This document shows, in pieces, positions 1 through 11,089 of a stretch of 64,000 bases of DNA. Within the stretch, counting starts at the first letter, position 1, and every line of letters starts with the position of its first letter. The stretch is from Bolinopsis microptera (Eukaryota > Ctenophora > Tentaculata > Lobata > Bolinopsidae): positions 1,118,001 through 1,182,000 of the forward strand of contig NC_087073.1 in NCBI RefSeq assembly GCF_026151205.1, in the 5' to 3' direction. The translations under genes were made by a program, and so were the position numbers. Below the pieces are notes generated by a model, which saw only the letters and a program-made list of their open reading frames with translations, was not told the DNA's origin and searched no databases.

Positions 1-72
1 CAATGTTTATATCCTTGTTATATTCTAGAAGTTCCAACCGTATCATTTAGTTGTCTTTTAAAATATATTTAC

Positions 73-3000
73 CCAAGTATAGAGCGTTTGCATCAAATCC
101 CAAAATCTTAACACAATCAGGACCATCTGGATCATGTCGTATCTTCGTTTTACCTAGATAGATTTGAAAGTTATGCGTTTGAAGATTTACTATTTCATAA
201 AAGAACTGATTGGTGTTAGTTTAAAATATGTCACTTACTTAAAATAATAATAAAATTACTGTAATTTGTCTCTAACCGGCTTCCTGATGACGGTCAAATA
301 TTAGAGCGGGTCCTCCAACCAAATTATCCCGGAAGAGTTTGACAAGATCCTTGTTCTTCTTATTGAAAAGGAAAAAAGTCTCATCCTTTTCAAGAGTTTG
401 GAAAGCAATCCTTTCTGCAATACCTGGCGCTGCAAATATCGTAGTTTAATTATAAGTCTCGGAGGGTAAGATTAAAGAGTCATTTCTGCAACAACAAAAA
501 ACAATGGGACTAAGAAGTTGTTGATTCAAAATGAGACTAAAAGATTTATGAGCACTCACCTGAAACAGCATCTTTAAAAACATCAACCCCTCTCTCCGTG
601 TAATATTTCGTCATATTTTCCAGGGCATCGATAAATGGTTTAACGTCTAAATTGTTATAGTAAATAAGGTAGTCACGGATGTTCCACTTGTTTTCTTCAA
701 ACCTATTCTTCAAATCACGGTATCTACTCTGACCAATAACTTTAGCATCTTCTGCCGTGAAAAGTTTGTCTTTTGTATCGGTGTATCCTAACAATCTTAC
801 TTCACTTTCAGTTAGATCCTTTTTTCCTAAAGGTTCTAAAGTGTTGCAGTTCTTAAGAGACGAATGAAAATCCTTATAAGCTGGAAATTCTCTTGAGTCA
901 AGTTTTTCTAGAGAATCTAAGTGTTCATAAGGGAAGTACGACTTTTTCTGCTTCACTCCGTATGCCTTTAAAAATGAATCATAATTAAATCCTGGGGCAA
1001 TGTAGTATGTCGCATCGAGAAATTTCAGCTCCTCTGTTGCTATAACCATGTAACCTGTACCCTTCTTAATTGCAAATTTGACCGAGTCGAGCTCAATAAG
1101 AACTGGAATAAGTGTCGTCTTGAGCACTTTTAGATCATATCTGGCCCCGTTGAAACTTAAAACCGGCAACTGACCAATGTAGCTCTCGAACTTATCTTGC
1201 AATGGCGACTTTTCTATGGTATCCAGAAAATCTGCATATCTTTCCCTAAGGAGCATGGCCGATGTTTCGCTTATTTGGAGCAGATAATCCAACATATCTT
1301 TTACAAGTTGTTTCTGATCCCCCTCTTTCCCTAGGACAAAACACTTTGGTTCCAAGAAACCATCAACATTTGAACATACCGATACTGACACTAACACGTG
1401 TTCACTACAGTAATCGATCTTTTCAGTACTTTCATCTGTGCTCTTTAATAAACATTCGATGTCAAATGTTGCCCGGTAGGGAAAGTTCCGCAGATCTTCA
1501 GGGATATCGATACCTACATCACTGAGTTCATCATAAATGGTCGGTTTTACAGAAAATGTACCGTTGCCATAGTATTCTTTTATACCAGCTTCACATGTTC
1601 TTACGTGACGGTGGAAGTGTCCAGAATTGGTCCAGATTTTGTCACACTTTTGACACCGAAATGACCTAGAGTAAACGCTAAGATCTTTAATGAAGCTAAA
1701 ATGATCAATAAAGAGATTAAGATTGAGTGTTTTTTCTGACTCCAGAGTTGTCCGGTATAGAAGGTTTGTGTTCCGATTCTCATCTTGTTGGTATACATTG
1801 ATTGGAACACCAAAAATTCTTGATATCTCCTCAAGCTGCTCAAGATATATTCCATCAAAGTGAGTTATCGAAGCTTTTTCACAGTACGTTTTCAGAAGTT
1901 TGTTGGTCTTTCTTTCAAGTCCATTAAGTGGTGTCTCGAAATACAAAGCCAAGCAACGAAAGAAACATTTCTTATCGGTGAATGTTTTACCTCTTTTGTC
2001 TTTTGTAAGAGAGAGTAGTCCTTTATTCCTTAAGAGGTGTGCAGGGAGATCAACTGAAGAACCTATAGCAATTCCAGGCATTTTGTAGATGAAAAACTCT
2101 ATGTTCGTTACTTTAACAAAGATCCATTCACTGTTAGGTCTTAAAACCTTGTTTATAAGACAGATTTCATTCAAGGCTTTTATGAAATTAGCCTTATCCA
2201 TCGAGTTACGAATAAGACCGGGTTTCATAAATAGGAGTTGATTGTTCTGTGAACTCCAATTGAATCTGTACTCTCCAGAAGTCTTGTGTTGCAGAATCAA
2301 CCCCATGGACAAGTTCACCTTAAAAGCGTTTTTCTGAGCTCTGAAGACTTTCTTGAACAGATGAACCAACTCACTCGGACTGAAGTTAGACACTTGGAAA
2401 TTGAACCGATCCATTAATCTACCTAACTTCACTTTACTTTTAATATATCTGGCGAAAATCTTGTAGATATCGCTGTGCTCCTCTTCAACTTCCACTTCAA
2501 ATGGACTTGGCGTAGGTTCAGTTGAATTAGATGAATCACCAAACCCCAGATTTAGATTCATCAAGTGAGTACTCTTGTGTTCTTGGTAGACTCCAGATGT
2601 AACACGAATACCACATATTTCACAACGTATTCTACAACGATTGCTATTTTTGTGACGTTCCATGTTATGAGAATGCTGAACTGTACCACAAAGATCACAT
2701 GAGATGATCTTATGCTGAAACATAATTATTTCAAATATTTAATTACCGATCACAAATAAAGGTAGAATGATTGCATGTTAAGTAAATTGAGGGAGACTTC
2801 GTCAATTTTGAAATACATATTTATAATATAGATATGACTATATTATATTTATTGTATTAATAATTTACCCGATTAGATGATGTTGTGGGCGGTTCATTTT
2901 CAATTTGTTCTTTGTTCCTCTAAAAAAGTTGTTTATTATCATTATTATGTCTAGCTATTATCAAAATAAATTATTCATACTTTTATATCAGACTGACATA

Positions 3001-3809
3001 TATATATATATAGAACTATCTATCTATAATAATAAGCTCTCTTTATAACTTACAGGCGCATCAACAGTTTCGTCCGGAGTTGTTTGTACTTGTTCGTTTT
3101 CGTAAACATTGCTTGAACTCGTTGAAAACTGTAAAAACAAGTGCGATAGAAAAAATTGACTTAATTTTGACCTATGTTACTGCTTATAATTGAATCTTTA
3201 ATGGATTCCACTGATCAATCAAATACTGCGATTTAACGCAAGTCTATCATATTTATCATAGTTAGATATTTTGGTTTGTTGACGATAATTAATGTTGATC
3301 AGACTCAAAATAAATAGTGAGGCTCCTATCCAACTCATTATTTATGATTATAAAGTTGGTACATTAAAAAATAAATAAAAATAAAAATTAGAAAACATAT
3401 ATTTTTAAGCTTACGTCCGTGTCATTAGTAGTCGCTTCTTGTTCACTAGGTTCTCCCATCGCCGGCTCGTCACATGTATGTCCTTCTAGCTTTGTCTGTA
3501 GAGTTCTTATATATTATATATATATATATATTATGGATTACCTGATAAAATGTCGAATCCAAGTCACAGATGTTAACCTCAGCATGAACTTGAAACTTCA
3601 AAAGAATACTACATGATTTGAATAACTTGTCTACTAACCTCTGTATCAGCTTTAAAACCACATTTCTTACAATGTGCGACAACCTTCCTACGTTTTGGTC
3701 TTGTCTCCGTATTGCAAGGTCCAGGTTGTTCATCGGTTAAATCAGGTTTAACCAACGTAAACAGTATCAAAAATAGAATTAATCTACTTTTAAACCACCA
3801 ATATCTCAT
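73..3809 (-). CDS. Type-B DNA polymerase (DNA_pol_B_2-like) with N-terminal zinc fingers, multi-exon, 3' part off window
   Basis: Template-directed DNA polymerase of the organellar/viral protein-primed type. The exons I can place, read on minus, are 3639-3809, 3415-3495, 3054-3128, 2869-2919, 560-2714, 277-429 and 73-153. Each has GT donors and AG acceptors; the first junctions are all phase 0 and the last ones phase 1, and the frame stays open throughout. A CKKC..HTC finger is split by the first intron. Exon 560-2714 begins with C2H2-like fingers, then carries the 3'-5' exonuclease motifs FDIEC, LSFNGARYDLK and YYNNLDVKPF. The exon at 277-429 has VGGPALIF and the one at 73-153 has FDANALYL, the start of polymerase motif A. 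Motifs B and C lie beyond the left edge. The ATG at 3809 is followed by a hydrophobic run and may not be the true start. Introns are unusual for Maverick/Polinton-type polymerases. Exon structure is inferred. Confidence 0.75.
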
Positions 3810-4160
3810 TCCTAGTGATGGTTATTATAACTTAGTTATGTTTATTGTTAATTTAACTGCAAGAATATATTGTTACTGAAATAATAGCCGTAATAATCTA
3901 TTGTACATTAAATAAAAACTTACTAACCAAGGAATAATCAAATTTGTTTACTTAAATTGAAGCTGCAACAAAAATAGCTATTGAACAATAACCTAATATT
4001 AAACTTAACGTCAAGTCTTAGATCTAATAATTTTCATATCTAATATAACATTCACAGGGAGAATTTTAAGTTCGTGAACAACGTTTGACACGTAGTTGTA
4101 TTCAACGGACACAAGTAGCGTACACAGATTATAAAACGTACAAATTAGAAATGAGCCTTA
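3810..4160. other. AT-rich spacer without recognisable gene
   Basis: About 350 bases upstream of the polymerase gene. It is AT-rich with stops in all frames. It may hold that gene's promoter, but I see no specific element. Confidence 0.5.
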
Positions 4161-4740
4161 TTGCAACGGTAGTTCGTATTTAACTTTGGTTGGCTGGCAA
4201 AGTGACTGTCGTGTTCCTTTTCAAACACATCACCTGTTCGCAATTATACCATATCAAGTTATCAAACAAAGACAAACACTGAGCACTAATGTGATTAAGG
4301 GCAAAGAAGCATTATATCTCATTGGTTATTATATATATTGATTTATCTAGATCTACTGATATAATTTTACAACGTAAAATATCTAGACTCGTCCTAACAA
4401 CGAATAAAAGTAACATTGAACAACATGTAACCATAGGTTGCAACGGTAGTTCGTATTTAACCTCGGTTGGCTGGAGGGCTGGCAAATTAACTGCCGTTGA
4501 AAACACATCACCTATTCACAATTATACCTTATCAAGTTATCAAACAAAGACAAACACTGAACACTAATGTCATGAGGATTAGTCCTCTATTGAGGTAACA
4601 AGCATTATCTTTCATCATGGTTATTATAATAACGAGTTCCACGCTCATTACTGATCAATTTGTCTAGATCTTCTGATATAATTATATAAAGTAGAAAATA
4701 TCTAGACCCATCCTAACAATGGATAAAACTAACATTGAGT
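4161..4740. repeat. Diverged tandem duplication, two units of about 280-300 bp
   Basis: The unit starting TTGCAACGGTAGTTCGTATT at 4161 recurs at 4438. Both copies continue with a shared CACATCACCT stretch, AAGTTATCAAACAAAGACAA, and TATCTAGAC near the end. The copies differ by substitutions and small indels. No coding capacity is evident. Confidence 0.8.
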
Positions 4741-4841
4741 CTAATATTTGATATTATTAGACAACATTGAAGCGACAACACTGATGAACTGTCAAGCGCT
4801 AAAACAAGCACTGAAACAAGCAGTATAATGTACTGGGCCTA

Positions 4842-5611
4842 TCACCTTAATAACACCAGAATGTGTGTGTGTGTGTGTGTCTGTCTGTCTGTCTGTCCGT
4901 GTGTAATTTCCGGTCGGTTATACAAAAAAAACGGTAAGAGTTACGGGACTGATTTTTTCGGTATAGTGTCGACAAAACTCTGATGAAGCCCATAGGAAAT
5001 TTTTTTAAAAATCGGCCAATGGTAAGTGGTTTAATTGATGGTTTTGTACCACAAATGTTACATAAAATTGCGTGAGCAGAACGGCAAGAGTTACGGGGCT
5101 TGCTCTCTCTCTCTCATTACTGTGTAATATGTTATAGCTGCATTTAAGTAGCGTCATAATTGGATTAGCCTGGAAGATTCGCTGTAATGTTATACCTTAA
5201 GCTTATTAGGGGAGGGGGGACTGTTAGTGTTTGGGGTCTGTTTGGACTGCAGAGATAGAGAGAGAGAGAGAGAGAGTTCATACGACAATGTTATGCGTGT
5301 TTTCAAATATAATATGCGGGTGTGGTGCGGAGTTAACAAGGGTTAATTTCTATAACGATTTAAATAAAAATAGAAAGCGGTTCAAGACGGGAGTGATGAG
5401 GTGTAATACTCGGTGTTCAGACCTTATGATCATGGAGTGTGGTGCCTCATGGCTAATAATGACTTAATTATCCACAAGAAATAACTGATTATGAGATTAT
5501 TGTTTAAGAAACTATTGGGTCACCTAATGCGGGTTTTGACTCAGCGGGTAATTACTCCTACCCTTTTTAACTGCGGCAGTGAAATCCCGGCCGTAGGCCG
5601 GGTTACACTAG
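4842..5611 (+). mobile_element. Probable non-autonomous Helitron
   Basis: The right end has a GC-rich hairpin (CCCGGCC, 3-nt loop, GGCCGGG; 5586-5602) followed nine bases later by CTAG and then T. That is the Helitron 3' terminus pattern (hairpin, CTRR, insertion before T). The left part has a TGTG then CTGTCTGTCTG run followed by TAATTTCCGGTCGGTTATAC, similar in style to animal Helitron 5' regions. The left border (TC at 4842) is a guess. There is no Rep/helicase ORF. It also contains CT and AG dinucleotide runs near 5103-5117 and 5247-5276. Confidence 0.45.
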
Positions 5612-5756
5612 TATATTGATAATACCATCTTGATATTATTGAGTAACCGCGGCCTGAAAGTGTTCTCTAATTACGTTACCATATCAACAATATTGTTGTT
5701 ACGTGAACGCGTACACTATACATTATCGACTTCTGCTGTATGATGAATGGATTTAG

Positions 5757-6440
5757 TTGCTAATAATGACACCCATCATTAACAATGACACCCGTCATTA
5801 ATAATGATAAAACTATCATTATTAATAACGACACCCGTCATTAATAATGACACCCGTCATTAATAATGATAAAACCGTCATTATTAATAATGACACCCGT
5901 CATTAATAATGATAAAACAGTCATTATTAATAATGACACCCGTCATTAATAATGACACTCGTCGTTAATAATGATAAAACCTTCATTATTAATAATGACA
6001 CCCTTTATTGATAATGACACCCGTCATTAATAATGATAAAACCGTCATTATTAATAATGATAGCCGTCATTAATAGTGATAAAAACCGTCATTATTAATA
6101 ATGACACCCGTCATTAATAATGATAAACACCGTCATTATTAAAAATGACACCCGTCATTAATTATAATGACACCCGTCATTAATAATGATACCCGTCATT
6201 AATCATGATAAAACCGTCATTATTAATAATGACACCCGTAATTAATAATGACACCCGTCATTAATAATGATAAAACCGTCATTATTAATAATGACACCCG
6301 TCATTGATAATGATAAAACCGTCATTATTAATAATGACACCCGTCATTATTAATGATAAAACCCGTCACTAATAATAATATCCGTCATTAATAAATACAC
6401 GTCATTAGTTATAATAATATTAATACGGTTATTATACCGT
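5757..6440. repeat. Palindromic minisatellite built on TAATGAC / GTCATTA
   Basis: Roughly 680 bases of alternating blocks TAATGACACCCGTCATTA and AATGATAAAACCGTCATT. Each block is an inverted repeat with a 5-7 bp stem and a short spacer, in a higher-order unit of about 45 bp. Copies vary by single bases. The array could form many small hairpins. It is not coding. Confidence 0.85.
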
Positions 6441-6628
6441 TATTATGTCATTATTATATCATTATTATAGTTTCATGTTTTTTATTACATTTCTTTTGTA
6501 ATTTATTAGTTTTTTAATCTTTTTAGAACTCTTACTATTTTTTTTTGTAGATACAAGTGAAACAAACAACTTTAATATTTAAGTATTTATATTTCATACA
6601 CAGGTAAACTCTAAATAAAAACATTCTA

Positions 6629-6961
6629 TTAGTCACTATCTTTATCGGACATATCGTCATTTTCTGCACTATCTTCTGTTTCAGTATTTTCTCTGTAATT
6701 TGATACGATTATATTATTTTCACTATTTTCGTCATCATCGTCACTTCCACTGTCAGAACTTTCCCTGCTATCAGTATCAGAGTCCGTTGAATCTTCATTT
6801 TCAGAATAAAATAGTTGTCCGAATTCCGGTTTAAGAAGACCAAATATCTTGACCAGTTCCATGAACTCTTTGTCGATCATATCTTTAACCTCTGCCTTTG
6901 AAAAATTTGTAAATTCGGTCAGTAAATTTATATCCTTTTCACTTATCTCTGACAAGTCCAT
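6629..6961 (-). CDS. Small acidic ORF, function unknown
   Basis: A 110-residue open frame starting at an ATG. The N-terminal half is helical-looking (about residues 1-50), and the C-terminal half is very rich in Asp, Glu and Ser (S/D runs such as SDSGSDDDDENSEN). I do not recognise a family. It lies 60 bases downstream, on the same strand, of another small ORF at 7023-7262. The two may be exons of one gene or fragments of a transposon ORF1. Low composition complexity means it could also be spurious. Confidence 0.25.
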   Translation of the reverse strand: MDLSEISEKDINLLTEFTNFSKAEVKDMIDKEFMELVKIFGLLKPEFGQLFYSENEDSTDSDTDSRESSDSGSDDDDENSENNIIVSNYRENTETEDSAENDDMSDKDSD

Positions 6962-7022
6962 ATTCTTCAGTATGAAATTAATTACTTGGACCCAAAAGCG
7001 ACCGGAAGCGAACTAAAAGCGA

Positions 7023-7262
7023 CTAGAAGGCGACTTGAAAACGGCTCACGACCAGTGGGCTATACGAGACATTTTGAACAGTAGTTTCCTTCTTCGTTTT
7101 CTTTTCCTTCTTCTTTTCATCTAACCGTTCTATTTTAGAAGCAAGCTTTTCCTCTTTCAGACTGTCCAGGATACTCTGAGTAAGGAGGGTATGCATGTGT
7201 TGCTTTACTTCAAGGGATAAGTTTTGCAGTAAGGCGAGGAAGTTGGCGGGCAGTGTTGGCAT
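7023..7262 (-). CDS. Small Lys/Glu-rich coiled-coil ORF, function unknown
   Basis: A 79-residue ORF from an ATG. It has a hydrophobic helix (FLALLQNLSLEVKQHMHTLL) followed by a Lys/Glu-rich helix (IERLDEKKKEKKTKKE). It could be part of a retrotransposon ORF1 coiled coil, since LINE-A lies just upstream on the same strand, but no diagnostic motif is visible. Confidence 0.25.
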   Translation of the reverse strand: MPTLPANFLALLQNLSLEVKQHMHTLLTQSILDSLKEEKLASKIERLDEKKKEKKTKKETTVQNVSYSPLVVSRFQVAF

Positions 7263-7714
7263 CTTGTTGTGAAGTGTGGGAGGATCGGGAGGAGACTGGG
7301 TGATCCGGATAAGAGATCAACAGCAGGATGTTTCAGTGGCACCGTTGTAAACCCTAGCAATCTGGATCTGAAACAGTTAATAGGCCAGAGATTTATAGTT
7401 CAGAGTGAAAAAAAAAATTTGAATTATAATGAACAGAGGTGTTGTAAAGAACTGTATAGCAGAAAAAAGAATGCAATACTTATCTAAAGGAGAAGTAGCT
7501 AAAAGGAGTTAATAAATTTCAAACATCACTAGATCTCTAACAATAAAACTAACCTCGTACCAGACCGCAGGAGCCCTGGTAGTACAAGACTACCAGGGCA
7601 ATAGGAAGAAACGATTACCACCTCCACAACCTGCCATCTAACTCAGATCCATCACACCCAGGACACCGGCAGACTTTACTCCAACGGATTACTCATCGGT
7701 AGCCATGCCTAAAA
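7263..7714. other. Spacer with a perfect 10-bp hairpin
   Basis: Non-coding spacer of about 450 bases. Positions 7574-7598 form a perfect inverted repeat: CCCTGGTAGT, 5-nt loop, ACTACCAGGG. It could be a remnant of a LINE terminus or a small MITE arm. No gene seen. Confidence 0.5.
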
Positions 7715-7747
7715 TTATTTGTTATATAGTAGTGTTGAAAGTATTAA
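7709..7747. repeat. Left copy of a ~40-bp direct repeat flanking LINE-A
   Basis: The stretch from ATTATTTGTTATATAGTAGT through GTTGAAAGTATTAAAA is repeated almost exactly at 10838-10874, on the other side of LINE-A. The similarity extends a few bases outward (CATGCCT versus CATACCT). At this copy it replaces the rest of the LINE RT. Confidence 0.85.
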
Positions 7748-9829
7748 AACTAGCTTGAGATCATCTGCAAATAATTTAATCTTATTTTTAACATTGTCAG
7801 GTAAATCGTTTATATAAAGAATAAATAGCAAAGGACCCAATACTGACCCCTGGGGAACACCAGATAACACGTGTTTCACCTCAGACCATTGTCCTTCTAC
7901 ACAAACCCTCATGGTTCTGTCTGTCAGAAAGTCTTTTATAACATCTAAAACTTTTCCCTTGACCCCAAACCCCTCCAATTTAGATAGAAGTCTAAAGTGG
8001 GGGACTGTGTCAAAAGCTTTACTAAAATCAAAATACAAAAGATCGACAGGAGCACCTTCGTCTAAAATATCAAGAATATTATCAAATGTCTCTAAGAGAT
8101 TAGAAAGACAAGATTTACCCTTCACAAATCCATGCTGATGCTTTGAAATTCGTTCTTCTAAAAATGTTAATAAATGTGCCCTCACCAACTTTTCATACAC
8201 TTTGCACAAAATACAAGTTAAAGAGACAGGTCTATAATTTAAGGGATCAGATTTAACACCCTTTTTGAACAATGCTACAACAGATGCTGTCTTCCAAATG
8301 TCAGGCAGGACTCCTGTTTCTGAACACTTAACAAATAATTCAGTTACAGCTTCAACAAACTTTTCATCGTATGCTAAGGATTTCAACAACTTTGGATGAA
8401 CGCCATCCGGACCAGAACTCTTAAAAACATTAAGCTTTAAAAGCTGCTTCTTGATATCAGAACTACTAATTTCCATATCATCAATAACCTCTCTGTTATA
8501 ACTCTCATTTTGGGGAAGAGGGCCAGGTGGTTCACACACAAACACAGAACTAAAGGCACTAGCAAGTACCTCAGCAGACTCAGATGAACTATCTGTGCGT
8601 GTACCATCTCCTCTATCTAAAGAAACAACACTTGATTTGACTTGACGTTTATTACGCAAATACGAGTAAAAAGATTTGCAATTCTGTTTTAAATTAGATG
8701 TAATCTTCTTTTCATAATTTACTTTAGCTTTAATTTCTGCCACCTCAAAAATATGCTGCTTGCTATTTGCACAGCTAAAGTTAATATCCGAAGGATTAAT
8801 ATCAAATTCAGCCCATGCTTTATCTTTGTTCTTCCTCATTCTTTTAAGTGAAGTTGTACTCCATGGCAACTTGACAGGTCTGTTGTCGAGATAAACCGAA
8901 GCAGCTGGGACAGCTGCAGCAACAGACTCCAATTTACCATGTAATTCAACCCACATATCTTGAACATTATTTGTACAACTATAATCCCATTCAATATTAT
9001 TCTTACTAAAGTTAAATAACTCTTCTGAGGAAATCTTACCCCAAATAGGCTTTAAAATCTTTTGTTTGGGACTTTTGTTAGTATTGGGCGAAACAACCAG
9101 TTCAACAAGTATCCCAACATGATCACTTTTGCCAAGCGGAGAAACGATCTTACAACCGTTGACAAGAGCATCATTTGTATACAAAACCTGATCAAGAAGA
9201 CTCTCCTGGAGAGTATCTTTCACAAGCCGTCTTCTGGTTGTTTCGTTAGTAAAGTACCACGTCAAACCACTGTCATTAAATAAATCAATATACTTTTGTT
9301 GAATCATTAAAACCTGATTCTTACTAGAAATACCACTATTTACACTACCAGTTTCCCAAGATACATTAGGTAGGTTAAAATCTCCTATGATAATGGTTTC
9401 AAAAACATTCTTTTCACTAGATATGTTCTTGATGCAAGATAATAACATATTATTCTGTTTTAAATTCAAAGAAGTAGACCTATAAATACAACAAATACTA
9501 ATCAATCCACCAGAGGTATTGACATTAATAGCTAAAGAGTCTGGTGCTTTTAAAAATGAGCTCACTAATGAAGCATTACAACTGTTTTTAATATAAATAA
9601 TAGAACCTCCACCTCCACTTATGTTGCTAGTGGAATTATCGATTTTAAAATCTCTGTCTTTTCTAAACATACTAAAACCTTCAATAAAAATTTCAGCATC
9701 TAAAATATCACTATTAAAATGAGTTTCTGTAATGCAGATTACATGAATGGATTTATAAACTGATAGAATACATTTTAGTTCATCAATTTTATTAAATAGT
9801 CCATTAGCATTAGTATAAAATATATTCAT
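7715..9829 (-). pseudogene. LINE-A ORF2: AP endonuclease plus reverse transcriptase, 3'-truncated
   Basis: The 704-residue ORF2 starts directly at the endonuclease (NIFYTNANGL, ITETHF, IIGDFNLPN, SDHVGI). The reverse transcriptase follows: KSSGPDGVHP, YRPVSLT, HGFVKGKSC, YFDFSKAFDTVPH, GVPQGSVLGPLLF and FADDLKL. It then ends abruptly, and the last 11 residues come from the flanking direct repeat, so the RT thumb and C-terminal region are missing. The enzyme would nick target DNA and prime reverse transcription of the LINE RNA, but this copy should be inactive for RT. Family: CR1/L2-like by motif style. ORF1 lies 29 bases upstream. Confidence 0.9.
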
Positions 9830-10836
9830 GGGCTGACTACATTCTTTGTTACTGCTATTTACTTCTTCTCCACCTTCTTCTCTGTCTTTTCCTTCTCTGC
9901 TTCTTCCCGCCTCTTCTTCCTCTCTTCTCTGGCTAAAAAACGGATCTCTCGGTCTGCTCTGCAGAGATCCAGATTTATCCAGTATGATGACTCTTTCCAG
10001 CCCTTGCCATGGTTGGAATAATAGTTAACTGACTCCTCGTCAGCTGTCTGGATGATCAATGGCCGACAGGAGTCTGGCTTACCTGGATCCACTTTACCTG
10101 CACGATGGCAACTGATAAAGTCACTTTTTTCAATCTTTAGTGTCTCCTTGCAGAACTTCGAGTCCTCTTCCTGGCGTAGCTTGGAGTTAGTTTTCTTGCT
10201 CTCTGGTACATTCAAAACACACAGATTGAGCTTTCTTAAATTTCGCTCATATGCATCAGTGTGCATCTTTGACTGAACTTTACTGACAACACTTTGAGAA
10301 GCTTGCTGTAGGCTCATTTCTTCAATAACTTTCTTCTGACTATTTGCAGTAACATCTGCCCAGGTTTGGAAAGCCTGGTTCACAATTTTTGTGATTTCTT
10401 TTGGTTTTTCAGATGAATCATTAGAAGAACTGGTATGACTCACAGAATCTTCGACAATTCCTCTAATACACGGAGTAAGGGCACCAAGTTCTTCTCTAAT
10501 AACATTCCGTAGGGTCTTGGTTTCTTCACTGTCTGGATTTGTGGACTGGCTTCTTGTGCCCTTGATGTGGGGAGAGATAAAGCAATTTTGGCAGCGCCAG
10601 TTAGTCAAGTGGTTACCTTCTTCCTGCGTTAATCCAGTAAGCCCAACACAGCAGTAGTGCCAGTACATGTCGCAAGTTGCACATGCCAAAGAAAACTCCT
10701 CCGCAATATATCTTCTACATTCACAGCTACGATCTTCTTCTTCTTCAATTTCTCCATTATCCGCTGTCATATCGACCTTCACTGGACTTTTCTTGACATC
10801 TCTTGATCGTGTCATATCTCCGGGTGTCATACCTCA
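7748..10836 (-). mobile_element. LINE-A, non-LTR retrotransposon, 3'-truncated
   Basis: Contains ORF1 (9859-10830) and ORF2 (to 7748), with the 5' end near 10836. Loss of the 3' end rather than the 5' end is the reverse of ordinary target-primed insertion. It points to a later deletion or recombination through the flanking direct repeat. Confidence 0.75.
9859..10830 (-). CDS. LINE-A ORF1: PHD finger plus RRM-like nucleic-acid-binding protein
   Basis: 323 residues from an ATG at 10830. Residues 35-85 hold a PHD-type zinc finger (CECRR, CATCDMYWHYCC, WRCQNC). A Ser/Thr-rich and helical middle is followed by an RRM/CTD-like segment of the kind seen in L1-type ORF1 proteins (LCVLNVPES, CHRAGK, RPLIIQ, INLDLCRADREIRFLAREER), and then a very basic Lys/Glu tail. 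It probably coats the LINE RNA. It reads intact. It lacks the AlkB and SGNH domains found in the ORF1 proteins of LINE-C and LINE-D, so LINE-A is a different family. Confidence 0.8.
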   Translation of the reverse strand: MTPGDMTRSRDVKKSPVKVDMTADNGEIEEEEDRSCECRRYIAEEFSLACATCDMYWHYCCVGLTGLTQEEGNHLTNWRCQNCFISPHIKGTRSQSTNPDSEETKTLRNVIREELGALTPCIRGIVEDSVSHTSSSNDSSEKPKEITKIVNQAFQTWADVTANSQKKVIEEMSLQQASQSVVSKVQSKMHTDAYERNLRKLNLCVLNVPESKKTNSKLRQEEDSKFCKETLKIEKSDFISCHRAGKVDPGKPDSCRPLIIQTADEESVNYYSNHGKGWKESSYWINLDLCRADREIRFLAREERKKRREEAEKEKTEKKVEKK

Positions 10837-10837
10837 A

Positions 10838-10874
10838 ATTATTTGTTATATAGTAGTGTTGAAAGTATTAAAAA
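10838..10874. repeat. Right copy of the ~40-bp direct repeat flanking LINE-A
   Basis: Near-identical to 7709-7747. It lies immediately upstream, in minus-strand sense, of the LINE-A ORF1 start. Confidence 0.85.
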
Positions 10875-11089
10875 CTGGGATCATTTCGTCCGTAAAATTT
10901 TACACAATATAGAAGCTACAATAATTTATCTATAAAATTTATATAAACAAACTTAAGAGACCTCAAAGCTCGTCTTCTGAGGAATGAGATTGAAGGATAC
11001 GTCATCCAGTCCAAGGTGCTGGGCTTTTTGTCTTCCTCTGATTCCCCTGAGTGCTATGAGTGTGCTTCGTAGCAGATCAAACCTGAATC

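Noticed and set aside
7709-10874. 40-bp repeat as a simple target-site duplication of LINE-A
   Set aside because: It is too long, the similarity runs into both sides, and the LINE is truncated at its 3' rather than 5' end.
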